The translations under genes and the position numbers were made by a program. The notes under the pieces are model-generated. The model was given only the letters and a program-made list of their open reading frames with translations, did no database searches and was not told the DNA's origin. From assembly GCF_014836425.1 (NCBI RefSeq), contig NZ_JACSQW010000001.1, positions 62,001-126,000 of the forward strand: DNA of 64,000 nt, in the 5' to 3' direction. The stretch is from Limosilactobacillus avistercoris (GTDB lineage Bacteria; Bacillota; Bacilli; Lactobacillales; Lactobacillaceae). Positions 57,153 through 64,000 of the stretch are shown here, one piece after another. Numbering within the stretch: the stretch's first letter is position 1; each line of letters opens with the position of its first letter.

Positions 57153-57719
57153 TTGAAAATTGCTGCAATTGCCGGGTCAAACGCTAACCGTTCCTATAAT
57201 CGGATGTTATTAGAGTTTATGGCTCAACACTTTAAGGATCAAGATCAGATTGATGTGATTGATATTCGTCCTGTACCAATGTTTAGCGAAAACTTCAAGG
57301 GGGATGCTCCAGAAGTAATCAAGGACATCGATCGGCGAATCAAAGCGGCTGATGCTGTCATCATTGCTAGTCCAGAGTACAACCACTCAATTACGTCAGC
57401 ATTGAAGAGTGTCGTTGAATGGTTATCCTACAATGTCCACCCTCTTGCTGGTAAACCAGTAATGACAATTGGTGCGTCCAAGCTTGACCAGGGTGCTTCA
57501 CGATCACAAGTGCAATTGCGTGATATCCTGATCTCACCAGGAATCAACGCCCTTGTATACCAAGGTGACGAATTCTTCATGAGTAACGTTACTGATTTAA
57601 TGGACGAAGAAGGGAACATCACGGATCAAGGAACAATTGGTTTCCTTGAAAAGTGCATGAAGGGATTCCGCTACTACGCTAAAGCAATCAACCAAATGGA
57701 AAAGGAGATGGCTGAATAA
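57153..57719 (+). CDS. NADPH-dependent FMN reductase-type protein 1 of the flavin cassette
   Basis: A 188-residue flavodoxin-like FMN_red protein. The FMN phosphate loop is AGSNANRSYNRMLLEF near the start, and SPEYNHSITSALKSVVEWL (about residues 72-90) is the second FMN contact. The start is TTG 57153 with ACGAGGAAG upstream. The stop overlaps the next start (TAATG). It opens a three-gene unit with a second reductase fused to a flavin-acceptor tail, and with ApbE, so it probably feeds electrons from NAD(P)H to bound flavin. The exact donor and acceptor are unknown. Confidence 0.9.
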   Translation: MKIAAIAGSNANRSYNRMLLEFMAQHFKDQDQIDVIDIRPVPMFSENFKGDAPEVIKDIDRRIKAADAVIIASPEYNHSITSALKSVVEWLSYNVHPLAGKPVMTIGASKLDQGASRSQVQLRDILISPGINALVYQGDEFFMSNVTDLMDEEGNITDQGTIGFLEKCMKGFRYYAKAINQMEKEMAE

Positions 57720-58960
57720 TGATGAAGATTCTTGCCTTTGCCGGAACCGACGCCGATTTTTCATATAACCGACTATTACTCCGCTTCATGAAGAAGCATT
57801 TTAAGCAAATGGCTGATATCGAGATCTATGAAGTCGGTAAGTTGCCACCATTTAGTGTTGATACCCCATTATCAGAACAAACTGAGGTCTGGAAGTTAAA
57901 ACAAAAAGTTAAGGAAGCTGATGGACTTGTCTTTGCTACCCCAGAATATGACCACGGAATTCCTGCTGTCCTAAAGTCAGCGATGGAATGGCTCTCTTAC
58001 CGGACAAAGGTCTTATCTGATAAGCCAGCGATGATCGTTGGGGTTGCTTATGGTCGTCAAGCATCCGCTCGTTCTCAAGTTCAAATGCGGCAGATCTTGA
58101 TTTCACCTGACTGCAATACTAACCTTTTGCCAGGGAACGAAGTCTTGATTGGGAACGTCCGCAATACTTTTGCCAAAGATGGTCGTTTAATTGATCAAAA
58201 GGCCATCGATCAATTGGAAAAGAGTTTTGAACACTTTATCGAATATATCCAAATCTTTAAGAACGTAGAAAGGGAGGGGCTTAACATGGCCGTTAAACAA
58301 CCAACGATCAGTGATGCATACATTAATTTCCCTACTGGTCGTTTAACACTAAAGGAAGTTCAACAGATTTTCAGTACAATCCCATTTGAAATTGACTTGA
58401 TTGATAGCACTGACCACTTTGCATGGTACTCAGATAAGCCAAACCGGGAACACGTTCGGAATACTGCTTCTCTCGGTGAAACTGTCCAAGAATGTCATCC
58501 ACCAATGGCTGTACCAGCAGTTATGAGCATTATCAATAGCTTCCGTGAAGGGAAGAAGGATGTTGTGACTCGGCCATTATGGATGAATGGTCACCGTTCA
58601 TTAATCCAATACTACGCATTACGGGACATCAATGGTCACTACTTAGGAACAATTGAATTTACTGGTAATGTTGAATACATCTTGAACCTCTTTGAAAACG
58701 GTGCTTGGAGCAAGGATGCTACTACTGGTGCATCTAAGCATGATGATAATGAAGAAGCTGCCGAAGAAGAAATGGCCGTTGATGCATCAACTGGTGCTTC
58801 CGAAAGCGACGACGAAGAAGAAAGCCAATCATCAGCAAGTGATGTTGAAGAAGCAAGCGAAGATGTAGACGCATCAACTGGCACTTCTGAAACTGGCAGT
58901 GTTGATGCCGAAGACGAAACTGCTGATGCTTCTACCGGGGCTTCAGAAGCCGATGACTAA
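57719..58960 (+). CDS. FMN reductase fused to PAS-like domain and a four-site flavinylation tail
   Basis: A 413-residue protein. Residues 1-180 are a second FMN_red domain (AGTDADFSYNRLLLRF, TPEYDHGIPAVLKSAMEWL). Residues about 195-325 match the DUF438/PAS-like fold, with the CHPP motif at 259-262 and YYALRDINGHYLGTIEFTGN. The tail (331-413) is rich in Asp, Glu and Ser and holds four copies of the ApbE target D-x-x-T-G-x-S: DATTGAS at 333-339, DASTGAS at 355-361, DASTGTS at 384-390 and DASTGAS at 403-409. FMN would be joined to the last Ser of each. No signal peptide is present. An internal ATG at 58286 (Met190) has AGGGAGGGG nine bases upstream and would give a 224-residue PAS-plus-tail protein. 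ApbE follows, overlapping by eight bases. Confidence 0.88.
   Translation: MMKILAFAGTDADFSYNRLLLRFMKKHFKQMADIEIYEVGKLPPFSVDTPLSEQTEVWKLKQKVKEADGLVFATPEYDHGIPAVLKSAMEWLSYRTKVLSDKPAMIVGVAYGRQASARSQVQMRQILISPDCNTNLLPGNEVLIGNVRNTFAKDGRLIDQKAIDQLEKSFEHFIEYIQIFKNVEREGLNMAVKQPTISDAYINFPTGRLTLKEVQQIFSTIPFEIDLIDSTDHFAWYSDKPNREHVRNTASLGETVQECHPPMAVPAVMSIINSFREGKKDVVTRPLWMNGHRSLIQYYALRDINGHYLGTIEFTGNVEYILNLFENGAWSKDATTGASKHDDNEEAAEEEMAVDASTGASESDDEEESQSSASDVEEASEDVDASTGTSETGSVDAEDETADASTGASEADD
58272..58288 (+). promoter_or_regulatory. Strong internal ribosome binding site and ATG inside the fused gene
   Basis: GGGAGGGG precedes ATG 58286-58288 at good spacing and in frame with the long reading frame. 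It lies exactly at the boundary between the reductase and PAS-like domains. It suggests two products, the full fusion and the tail-bearing PAS protein alone, or a recent fusion of two genes. Confidence 0.75.
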
Positions 58961-59879
58961 TAATTTAACCCAACAACGTCATTCGTTGGTCCATCATGCG
59001 TTAGGAACGAAGATCGTCTTAACGCTTTTTGGCGATCGCTTTTACCCATTATTATCGCGATCAATGCGCTTGATTGACGAGTATGAAGATCGGTTGACGG
59101 TTAACCGTCCTCAATCAGAAGTGATGGATATTAACCACGCTGCTGGTCGGGAAGCAAAGATGGTGTCGCCATCGACCTACGAATTGATTAAATTAGCTGT
59201 GAAGTATAGTCGGGAAAACTTCGGCTTTAATGCCTTAATTGGTCCACTGGTGAAGCTGTGGAAGATTGGTTTCCAAGGAGCGCATATCCCAAGCGACAAG
59301 GAGATCCAAGAACGCTTAGCATTAATCGATCCTTATAAGGTAATTCTCGACGATGACTACCGGACTGTATTCTTGGAAGAACCGGGGATGGAACTCGATC
59401 TTGGGGGAATTGCTAAAGGTTACATTGCTGATCGGATCCGTGACTTCTGGCTCAAACAGGGCGTTGAAGCTGGGATTATTAACCTTGGTGGGAACCTCCT
59501 CTTTGTTGGCAAGTCACCTCGGCGTGCGGACGGTCAGTGGGTTATTGGAGTTCAGGATCCCCAATTGAGTCGAGGTGAAGATCTCGAAATCGTCCGGAAA
59601 CCAGCGTGTTCAGCGGTTACCTCCGGGATTTATGAACGCTACCTGGAAGTCAACGGGAAGAAGTACCACCACTTATTAGATCCGCGGACCGGTTATCCAC
59701 TAGAAACGGACCTTTCCAGTGTGACCGTGTTTACCGAACAGTCGGTAATGGGTGAAATCGAAGCCAAGCGGTTATTCTTCAATGGGCGACCGATTCCTGA
59801 CTGGGAACAGCAACCCGGAAACCTGGGAGCAGTGTTTGTTAAACAAGATGAACAGGTCATTAACGTAAATAATGGTTAA
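58953..59879 (+). CDS. apbE: ApbE-type FAD:protein FMN transferase, cytosolic form
   Basis: A 308-residue flavin transferase that moves FMN from FAD to a Thr or Ser in its target motif. Features are MELDLGGIAKGYIADRI (147-163), INLGGNLLFVG, SAVTSGIYERY and HHLLDPRTGYPLETDLSSVT (239-258). No signal peptide or lipobox is present, so it acts in the cytosol, unlike secreted ApbE. The frame continues upstream to 58899, but ATG 58953 starts within the end of the preceding gene, giving an 8-base overlap. The Mg-binding D-x3-T of many ApbE proteins is not seen near 264-275, where the text reads SVMGEIEAKRLFFNG. Its target is very probably the four motifs encoded just upstream. Confidence 0.92.
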   Translation: MTNNLTQQRHSLVHHALGTKIVLTLFGDRFYPLLSRSMRLIDEYEDRLTVNRPQSEVMDINHAAGREAKMVSPSTYELIKLAVKYSRENFGFNALIGPLVKLWKIGFQGAHIPSDKEIQERLALIDPYKVILDDDYRTVFLEEPGMELDLGGIAKGYIADRIRDFWLKQGVEAGIINLGGNLLFVGKSPRRADGQWVIGVQDPQLSRGEDLEIVRKPACSAVTSGIYERYLEVNGKKYHHLLDPRTGYPLETDLSSVTVFTEQSVMGEIEAKRLFFNGRPIPDWEQQPGNLGAVFVKQDEQVINVNNG

Positions 59880-59924
59880 TTGAATTTAAATTAGCGATTG
59901 CTAAATGACGCCAGATGTAATATG

Positions 59925-60156
59925 ATAATGGCGAAGATAAAACACGGTTGCATTTCAAGTAGATCATCTAGAGAAGCGGCGGTTGGTGAAAGCCGTTGAT
60001 CGAAACTCCGGTGCAGAAAAATGTGGGCGGGTAATGCCGCACGGTTGATGGCCGTTATCCATCGCGAGGGTGACGTTGAATAGCGTCAAACTTGGGTGGT
60101 ACCGCGGAACTTAGAGCCATTTCGTCCCAAAATATTTTGAGGATGGAATGGCTCTT
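59925..60156 (+). promoter_or_regulatory. T-box riboswitch of serS
   Basis: The leader has the stem I landmarks (AGAGAAGC, GGTTGGTGAAAGCC), a possible Ser specifier TCC at 60007-60009, and the T-box GGGTGGTACCGCG at 60095-60107. The terminator is GAGCCATT / AATGGCTC with T run at 60114-60156. Uncharged tRNA-Ser pairing to the T-box should prevent termination. The specifier position is judged by eye. Confidence 0.92.
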
Positions 60157-60173
60157 TTTGTTAGGAGGATACT

Positions 60174-61469
60174 ATGTTAGATATTAAGAAGATTCGTAAG
60201 GATCCTGAATTCTTTAAGCAAAAGTTAGCTACTCGTGGAATTAAGGCTGAAGAAATCGATGAAGTTCTTGAACTAGACCAAAAACGGCGGGAACTCTTAC
60301 AAAAGACTGAAGCCTTAAAGGCACAACGGAACGAAGCCTCAAAGAAGATTGGTGAAGCTAAGCGGAATGGTGAATCTGCTGACGAAGCCATTAAGGAAAC
60401 TCGTAACTTGGGTGACCAAATCAAGGAGCTTGATGAACAAGTTGAAGCAAACGATGAAGTCTTCAACGACAAGATGTCCCGGTTACCAAACATCCCTCAT
60501 GACGGTGTTCCAGCAAGCTTAACCGAAGACGGTGCCGTTGAATTGCGGAAGGTTGGCCAAATTCGTGACTTTGGTTTTGAACCTAAGCACCACTGGGATG
60601 TTGGTGAAAACTTGGGAATTCTTGACTTTGACCGTGCCCGGAAGGTTTCTGGTGCGCGCTTTGTCTACTACCTTGGCCTTGGTGCTCAACTTGAACGGGC
60701 CGTTTACAACTTCATGCTTGATGAACACATGAAGGACGGCTACACCGAAGTATTGCCACCATACATTGTTAATGCTGCATCAATGTACGGTACTGGTCAA
60801 TTCCCAAAGTTCAAGAAGGGTGTTTACCAAGTTAACGGTGAAGACATGACTTTGATCCCAACCGCCGAAGTTCCGTTGACAAACTACTACCGTGGCGATG
60901 TTATTCCAGCTGAAGAACTTCCAGTTTATGTTACTGCCTTAACACCATGTTTCCGTTCCGAAGCTGGTGCCGCTGGCCGTGATACTCGTGGTTTGATCCG
61001 GATGCACCAATTTAACAAAGTCGAAATGGTTAAGTACACTAAGCCAGAAGATTCATGGGATGAATTGGAAAAGATGACTGCAAATGCTGAAAACATCTTG
61101 AAGAAGCTTGGTCTTCCATACCACGTCATCACATTGACTACTAGCGACATGAGTTTCACTGCATCTGAAACCCATGACCTTGAATTGTGGATGCCAGCCC
61201 AAAACAAGTACCGTGAAGTATCATCTTGTTCAAACTGCTTAGACTTCCAAGCACGGCGAATGCACACTCAATACCGTGACGAAAATGGTAAGCTTCAATA
61301 CGTCCACACCCTGAATGGTTCAGGCCTTGCCGTTGGTCGGACCGTTGCCGCAATTTTGGAAAATTACCAAAACGAAGACGGTTCCGTAACCATTCCAGAT
61401 GTATTAGTTCCATACATGCACGGTGTAACCAAGATCACCAAAGAAAACGCGGTACCGTTTAAAAAGTAG
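60174..61469 (+). CDS. serS: Seryl-tRNA synthetase
   Basis: A 431-residue class II aminoacyl-tRNA synthetase. The N-terminal long coiled coil (about 25-105) that grips the tRNA-Ser variable arm is clear. Motif 2 is in [20 protein letters not shown], and motif 3 in [26 protein letters not shown] lies upstream. It is controlled by the T-box leader and followed directly by a family-2 structured element that overlaps its stop codon. Confidence 0.98.
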   Translation: MLDIKKIRKDPEFFKQKLATRGIKAEEIDEVLELDQKRRELLQKTEALKAQRNEASKKIGEAKRNGESADEAIKETRNLGDQIKELDEQVEANDEVFNDKMSRLPNIPHDGVPASLTEDGAVELRKVGQIRDFGFEPKHHWDVGENLGILDFDRARKVSGARFVYYLGLGAQLERAVYNFMLDEHMKDGYTEVLPPYIVNAASMYGTGQFPKFKKGVYQVNGEDMTLIPTAEVPLTNYYRGDVIPAEELPVYVTALTPCFRSEAGAAGRDTRGLIRMHQFNKVEMVKYTKPEDSWDELEKMTANAENILKKLGLPYHVITLTTSDMSFTASETHDLELWMPAQNKYREVSSCSNCLDFQARRMHTQYRDENGKLQYVHTLNGSGLAVGRTVAAILENYQNEDGSVTIPDVLVPYMHGVTKITKENAVPFKK

Positions 61470-61655
61470 AGTGCGAAGCCGTTAAAAACTTCCGGTGGCT
61501 AACGATTTCTCCACTGAACGGCGGTATGCCGTCGGAAGTGAAGGTCGTTAGCTCGAGGAAGTTTAGGCTGAGCACGTTTTGGCTATGTCGCAGTAGAACT
61601 ACTAGCTCTAGCAAGTTCCTGGCAAGCAGATCTTGGCTATGCTTCAGTAGAAACT
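61467..61655 (+). repeat. Structured 3'-UTR element, family 2, copy after serS
   Basis: Similarity to the guaC copy begins with the stop codon itself (TAGAGTGCGA). Arms: AGCC 61477-61480 with GGCT 61566-61569, ACTTCC 61488-61493 with GGAAGT 61557-61562, CTAACGA 61499-61505 with TCGTTAG 61545-61551, and an apical GC-rich hairpin. Compared with the guaC copy, three pairs differ in both partners and remain paired. The 3' half holds the shared AGCAAGTTCCTGGC. Confidence 0.85.
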
Positions 61656-61679
61656 AATCACACCCAAACATAATAACTA

Positions 61680-61721
61680 AACCAGAAGTAACCCTACCAA
61701 AATGGCAGTTACTTCTGGTTT
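61680..61721 (+). terminator. Hairpin after the serS element
   Basis: AACCAGAAGTAAC (61680-61692) and GTTACTTCTGGTT (61708-61720) are perfect arms with a 15-base loop. Only a weak T run follows (TTTCCCTTTT). An apparent ATG at 61702 lies inside this loop. Confidence 0.75.
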
Positions 61722-61722
61722 C

Positions 61723-62277
61723 CCTTTTAAAAATAGTAAAAAAGATTATCAAGAAGCTAATAATTCATATGTGATTTTCTTTTGCCGTTTTGATCCACTT
61801 GGCTTAGGTTTGCAGCAGTATACTATTCATCGACACGTTGACGAAAGTCCAGAATATATTGCGGACGATGGGACAACAACGATCTTCTTAAATGTTCCTA
61901 GCTTGCGGAAAGATGTTAATCAGCCTTTACAGAAATTTTTGGACATGATTGCTAATCGTAAAGTTGATGATGATGATGATCATTTCATCGTACAATTAAA
62001 GAAAAGGGTTGCATTAGTCAAGCATAATAAGAAATGGAGGGCGGAATATATGCATTTATCGTTATATGAAATGGATCGTCGCCATGGATTGAAGGTTGCA
62101 CGACAAGAAGGTATACAAGAAGGAAAAGAAAGTGGGAAAGAAGAGGCAATTCTACAAGTCACAAACTTATTCATCAATCAGTAATTACCAGAAGAAAAGA
62201 TCATCGCTAATTTAAAAGAAGCGTATGGCTTAAAGAATGAAGAAGCTGAGCAATACTATAAACGGTGTTTGAAATAA
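61723..62277 (+). pseudogene. Rpn family recombination-promoting nuclease, 5'-truncated remnant
   Basis: The reading frame matches the C-terminal part of Rpn/PDDEXK_2 (formerly transposase-like) proteins from about KDYQEANNSYVIFFCRFDPL to the repeated EGxxEG helix (RQEGIQEGKESGKEE). The N-terminal nuclease part with the catalytic Asp/Glu is missing. A TAA at 62182-62184 interrupts the frame, which continues in phase with LPEEKIIANLKEAYGL to a stop at 62275-62277. The ATG at 61702 is within the preceding terminator hairpin and is not a true start. Rpn genes are mobile and often decayed in lactobacilli. Confidence 0.8.
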
Positions 62278-62278
62278 T

Positions 62279-62578
62279 AGGTAGATAAGAAATTAGCAGT
62301 TCTATTTGTTAGTAGTACCAATTAGAACTGCTTTTTTAGGTTTAAAGTATAAAAGAGTATAAAAAGATATAAAATGAGAACTTCCTCATCAAATATCAAT
62401 CATCAAAATCACACTTAAGAAAATTAACCAAATTTGGATACTCATCCTTTAAAAAGTTTTGTTTAAATCGCTATCATCTTGGATAAACACACGGTTCACT
62501 TAAAACTATTCACTTCTTTTTGACTGAATGATAATGTATTACCAACGTTAAAATTTGATTAAAGAGGAGTCGGTATAG
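62279..62578 (+). other. Intergenic region with a terminator
   Basis: This 300-base gap holds a hairpin at 62295-62338 (AGCAGTTCTA / TAGAACTGCT with T run) that closes the Rpn remnant. The remainder is AT-rich and has no frame. The promoter of the following transporter must lie here but could not be placed with confidence. Confidence 0.65.
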
Positions 62579-64000
62579 ATGCAAAGCAATCATTGGAAAA
62601 TATTTTTAGCTACCTTAACGGCAGTTCTAGGAATTGTCATTGGGTGGCAGGTAATTGAACCACAGACGGCATCTGCTGATGAACAAACGTATACTTTTGC
62701 GACGAACAACACCTTTGAACCATTCGAAATTCAGGATAGCAAGGGTGGCTATTCTGGGAAGAATCCTGGGATTGAAATTGAAATCTTAAAGAAGATCGCC
62801 AAGCATGAGCACTTTAAGTACCGTCTAAAGGCGATGAGTTTTAACGGTGACTTGCAAGCCTTGGAATCAGGCCAAGTTGATGCCGTGATTGCCGGGATGA
62901 GTGTTACTGACGAGCGGAAAGCCAAGTATGACTTCTCAACTCCTTACTACACTGACGGGGTTGTAATGGCGGTTGCCAAGGACAGTAACATTAAGTCAAT
63001 GAAGCAGTTGAAAGGGAAGACCGTTTCAGCTAAGTCAGGAACTAGTGCGGCATTATACCTAAAAAAGAACCAAAAGAAGTATGGTTACAAGATCCGTTAC
63101 TTCGATTCTTCTAACACTATGTGGAACGATGTGAAGACTGGGAACACTGCAGCAACCTTTGATGATGGTCCGGTTCTTCAATACGGAATTAAGACTGGGG
63201 TACCACTAAAGATTGTTACCAAGAAGCCAATTGATGCGCAACCAGTTGCCGTTGGTTACCAAAAGGGCAAGAACCTGGAACTCCAAAAGAAAGTTAACGA
63301 TGGAATTAAATGGTTAAAGGATACTGGTCAATTAGATCAAATTATTAATAAGTACACTAAAGGTAACGGGACAACCAAGACTACCGCTGCCGACCACACG
63401 ATTTTAGGATTATTAAAGACTAACCGAGAAGCACTTCTTCGTGGTTTGTGGATGACGATTGAACTAACCGTTATCGGAATTATCTTTGCGATGATTTTTG
63501 GTGTAATTCTTGGTGTCTTGGGTGTCGTTAATAATAAGTTTGCTAATGGCGTTTCAAGTACCTTAATCTACATCTTCCGGGGGATCCCAATGATTGTTTT
63601 GGCCTTCTTTATTTACATGGGGGTTCCAAACGTGATCGGTCATAAGGTGCCACTATTCCTTGCCGGGATCTTAACCTTGACGTTTGATGAAGGGGGCTAC
63701 ATTGGAGCCATTGTTAAAGGTGGCTTCGAGTCAGTTAGCCAAGGACAGTGGGAAGCAGCCCGAAGTCTAGGTCTACCTTACAGTAAGGCCTTAATCAAGG
63801 TTATTGCACCACAAGGATTTAAGTTAATGGTACCGTCATTGGTTAACCAATTCATCATTACCTTGAAGGATACTTCGATCCTGTCTGCAATTGGTGTGAT
63901 GGAATTAACCCAAACCGGTACCGTCATTATTTCACAAAACATGGAAGGGTTCAGAATGTGGACAATCATCGCGGTAATCTACATTATCATTATCACCCTG
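62579..64000 (+). CDS. Amino-acid ABC transporter, substrate-binding/permease fusion (GlnP type), partial
   Basis: At least 474 codons, running off the right edge. An N-terminal signal or anchor (about 8-27) precedes a solute-binding domain of the glutamine/polar amino-acid type (about 38-265: FATNNTFEPFEIQ, AGMSVTDERKAKYDFSTPYY). A permease domain follows with several membrane segments and the EAA loop EAARSLGLPYSKALIKVIAPQ. Such fusions import Gln, Glu, Asn or related amino acids with a separate ATPase, which should lie next. AGAGGAG precedes the ATG. The exact substrate is not predictable. Confidence 0.94.
   Translation, partial: MQSNHWKIFLATLTAVLGIVIGWQVIEPQTASADEQTYTFATNNTFEPFEIQDSKGGYSGKNPGIEIEILKKIAKHEHFKYRLKAMSFNGDLQALESGQVDAVIAGMSVTDERKAKYDFSTPYYTDGVVMAVAKDSNIKSMKQLKGKTVSAKSGTSAALYLKKNQKKYGYKIRYFDSSNTMWNDVKTGNTAATFDDGPVLQYGIKTGVPLKIVTKKPIDAQPVAVGYQKGKNLELQKKVNDGIKWLKDTGQLDQIINKYTKGNGTTKTTAADHTILGLLKTNREALLRGLWMTIELTVIGIIFAMIFGVILGVLGVVNNKFANGVSSTLIYIFRGIPMIVLAFFIYMGVPNVIGHKVPLFLAGILTLTFDEGGYIGAIVKGGFESVSQGQWEAARSLGLPYSKALIKVIAPQGFKLMVPSLVNQFIITLKDTSILSAIGVMELTQTGTVIISQNMEGFRMWTIIAVIYIIIITL

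Noticed and set aside
61702-61724. ATG 61702 as start of an intact small protein
   Set aside because: It lies in the loop of a perfect 13-bp hairpin, lacks a ribosome site, and the family similarity begins further in with the N-terminal half missing.

Overview
The window comes from the chromosome of a low-to-moderate GC, Gram-positive lactic acid bacterium, most likely a heterofermentative Limosilactobacillus (L. reuteri group or close relative). The assignment rests on the walJ-htrA-...-rlmH order typical of Lactobacillaceae near the origin, a 1,3-propanediol-dehydrogenase-type alcohol dehydrogenase, RexAB instead of an AddB with a recognisable Fe-S cysteine cluster, ClpL, maltose phosphorylase with beta-phosphoglucomutase, and a stand-alone gamma-glutamylcysteine ligase. 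No rRNA, tRNA, CRISPR, prophage or intact insertion sequence was recognised. This is mostly ordinary core chromosome with patches of gene decay.

Layout. 1-3.1 kb: end of walJ, htrA, a PgpA-like phosphatase, a dense DnaA-box cluster and rlmH. 3.3-6.7 kb: a Mub-like YSIRK/LPxTG adhesin broken by three nonsense codons and at least two frameshifts. 6.7-19.5 kb: flavin reductase, alcohol dehydrogenase, an envelope operon (cardiolipin synthase, small membrane protein, DUF4097 protein), Nudix and OsmC proteins, ClpL, MazF, acetyltransferase, second cardiolipin synthase and a TSUP permease. 19.6-32.7 kb: rexB-rexA-lacI in one overlapping unit, followed by maltose transporter, maltose phosphorylase and pgmB. 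33-45.6 kb: gamma-glutamylcysteine ligase, a C26 glutamine amidotransferase-like hydrolase, aldo/keto reductase, a LexA-type site with a Y-family polymerase and YolD-like protein, membrane GDPD, GyrI-like protein, a broken amino-acid permease, and a small alarmone synthetase with a two-component system and nitroreductase. 45.8-51.7 kb: nucleotide genes guaC/purA (divergent), a decayed exonuclease III, and a reduced pyrR-pyrF unit with two PyrR-type attenuators. 52.4-55.5 kb: an orphan GtfA/GtfB glycosyltransferase pair. 57.1-59.9 kb: a flavin cassette. 59.9-64 kb: T-box-controlled serS, an Rpn-family nuclease remnant and a polar amino-acid ABC transporter running off the end.

The two most notable things are these. 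(1) At 57153-59879 two NADPH-dependent FMN-reductase-type proteins are translationally coupled to an ApbE-type flavin transferase without signal peptide. The second reductase is fused to a DUF438/PAS-like domain and an acidic tail with four copies of the ApbE target motif (D-x-x-T-G-x-S). This looks like a cytosolic, multiply flavinylated electron carrier. The PAS-plus-tail part also has its own strong Shine-Dalgarno sequence and ATG, so it may be made as a separate protein. (2) Two families of roughly 120-210 nt structured elements lie directly behind the stop codons of clpL, purA, pyrF (family 1) and guaC, serS (family 2), always in the sense orientation. Several base pairs co-vary between copies, which suggests that RNA structure is maintained.
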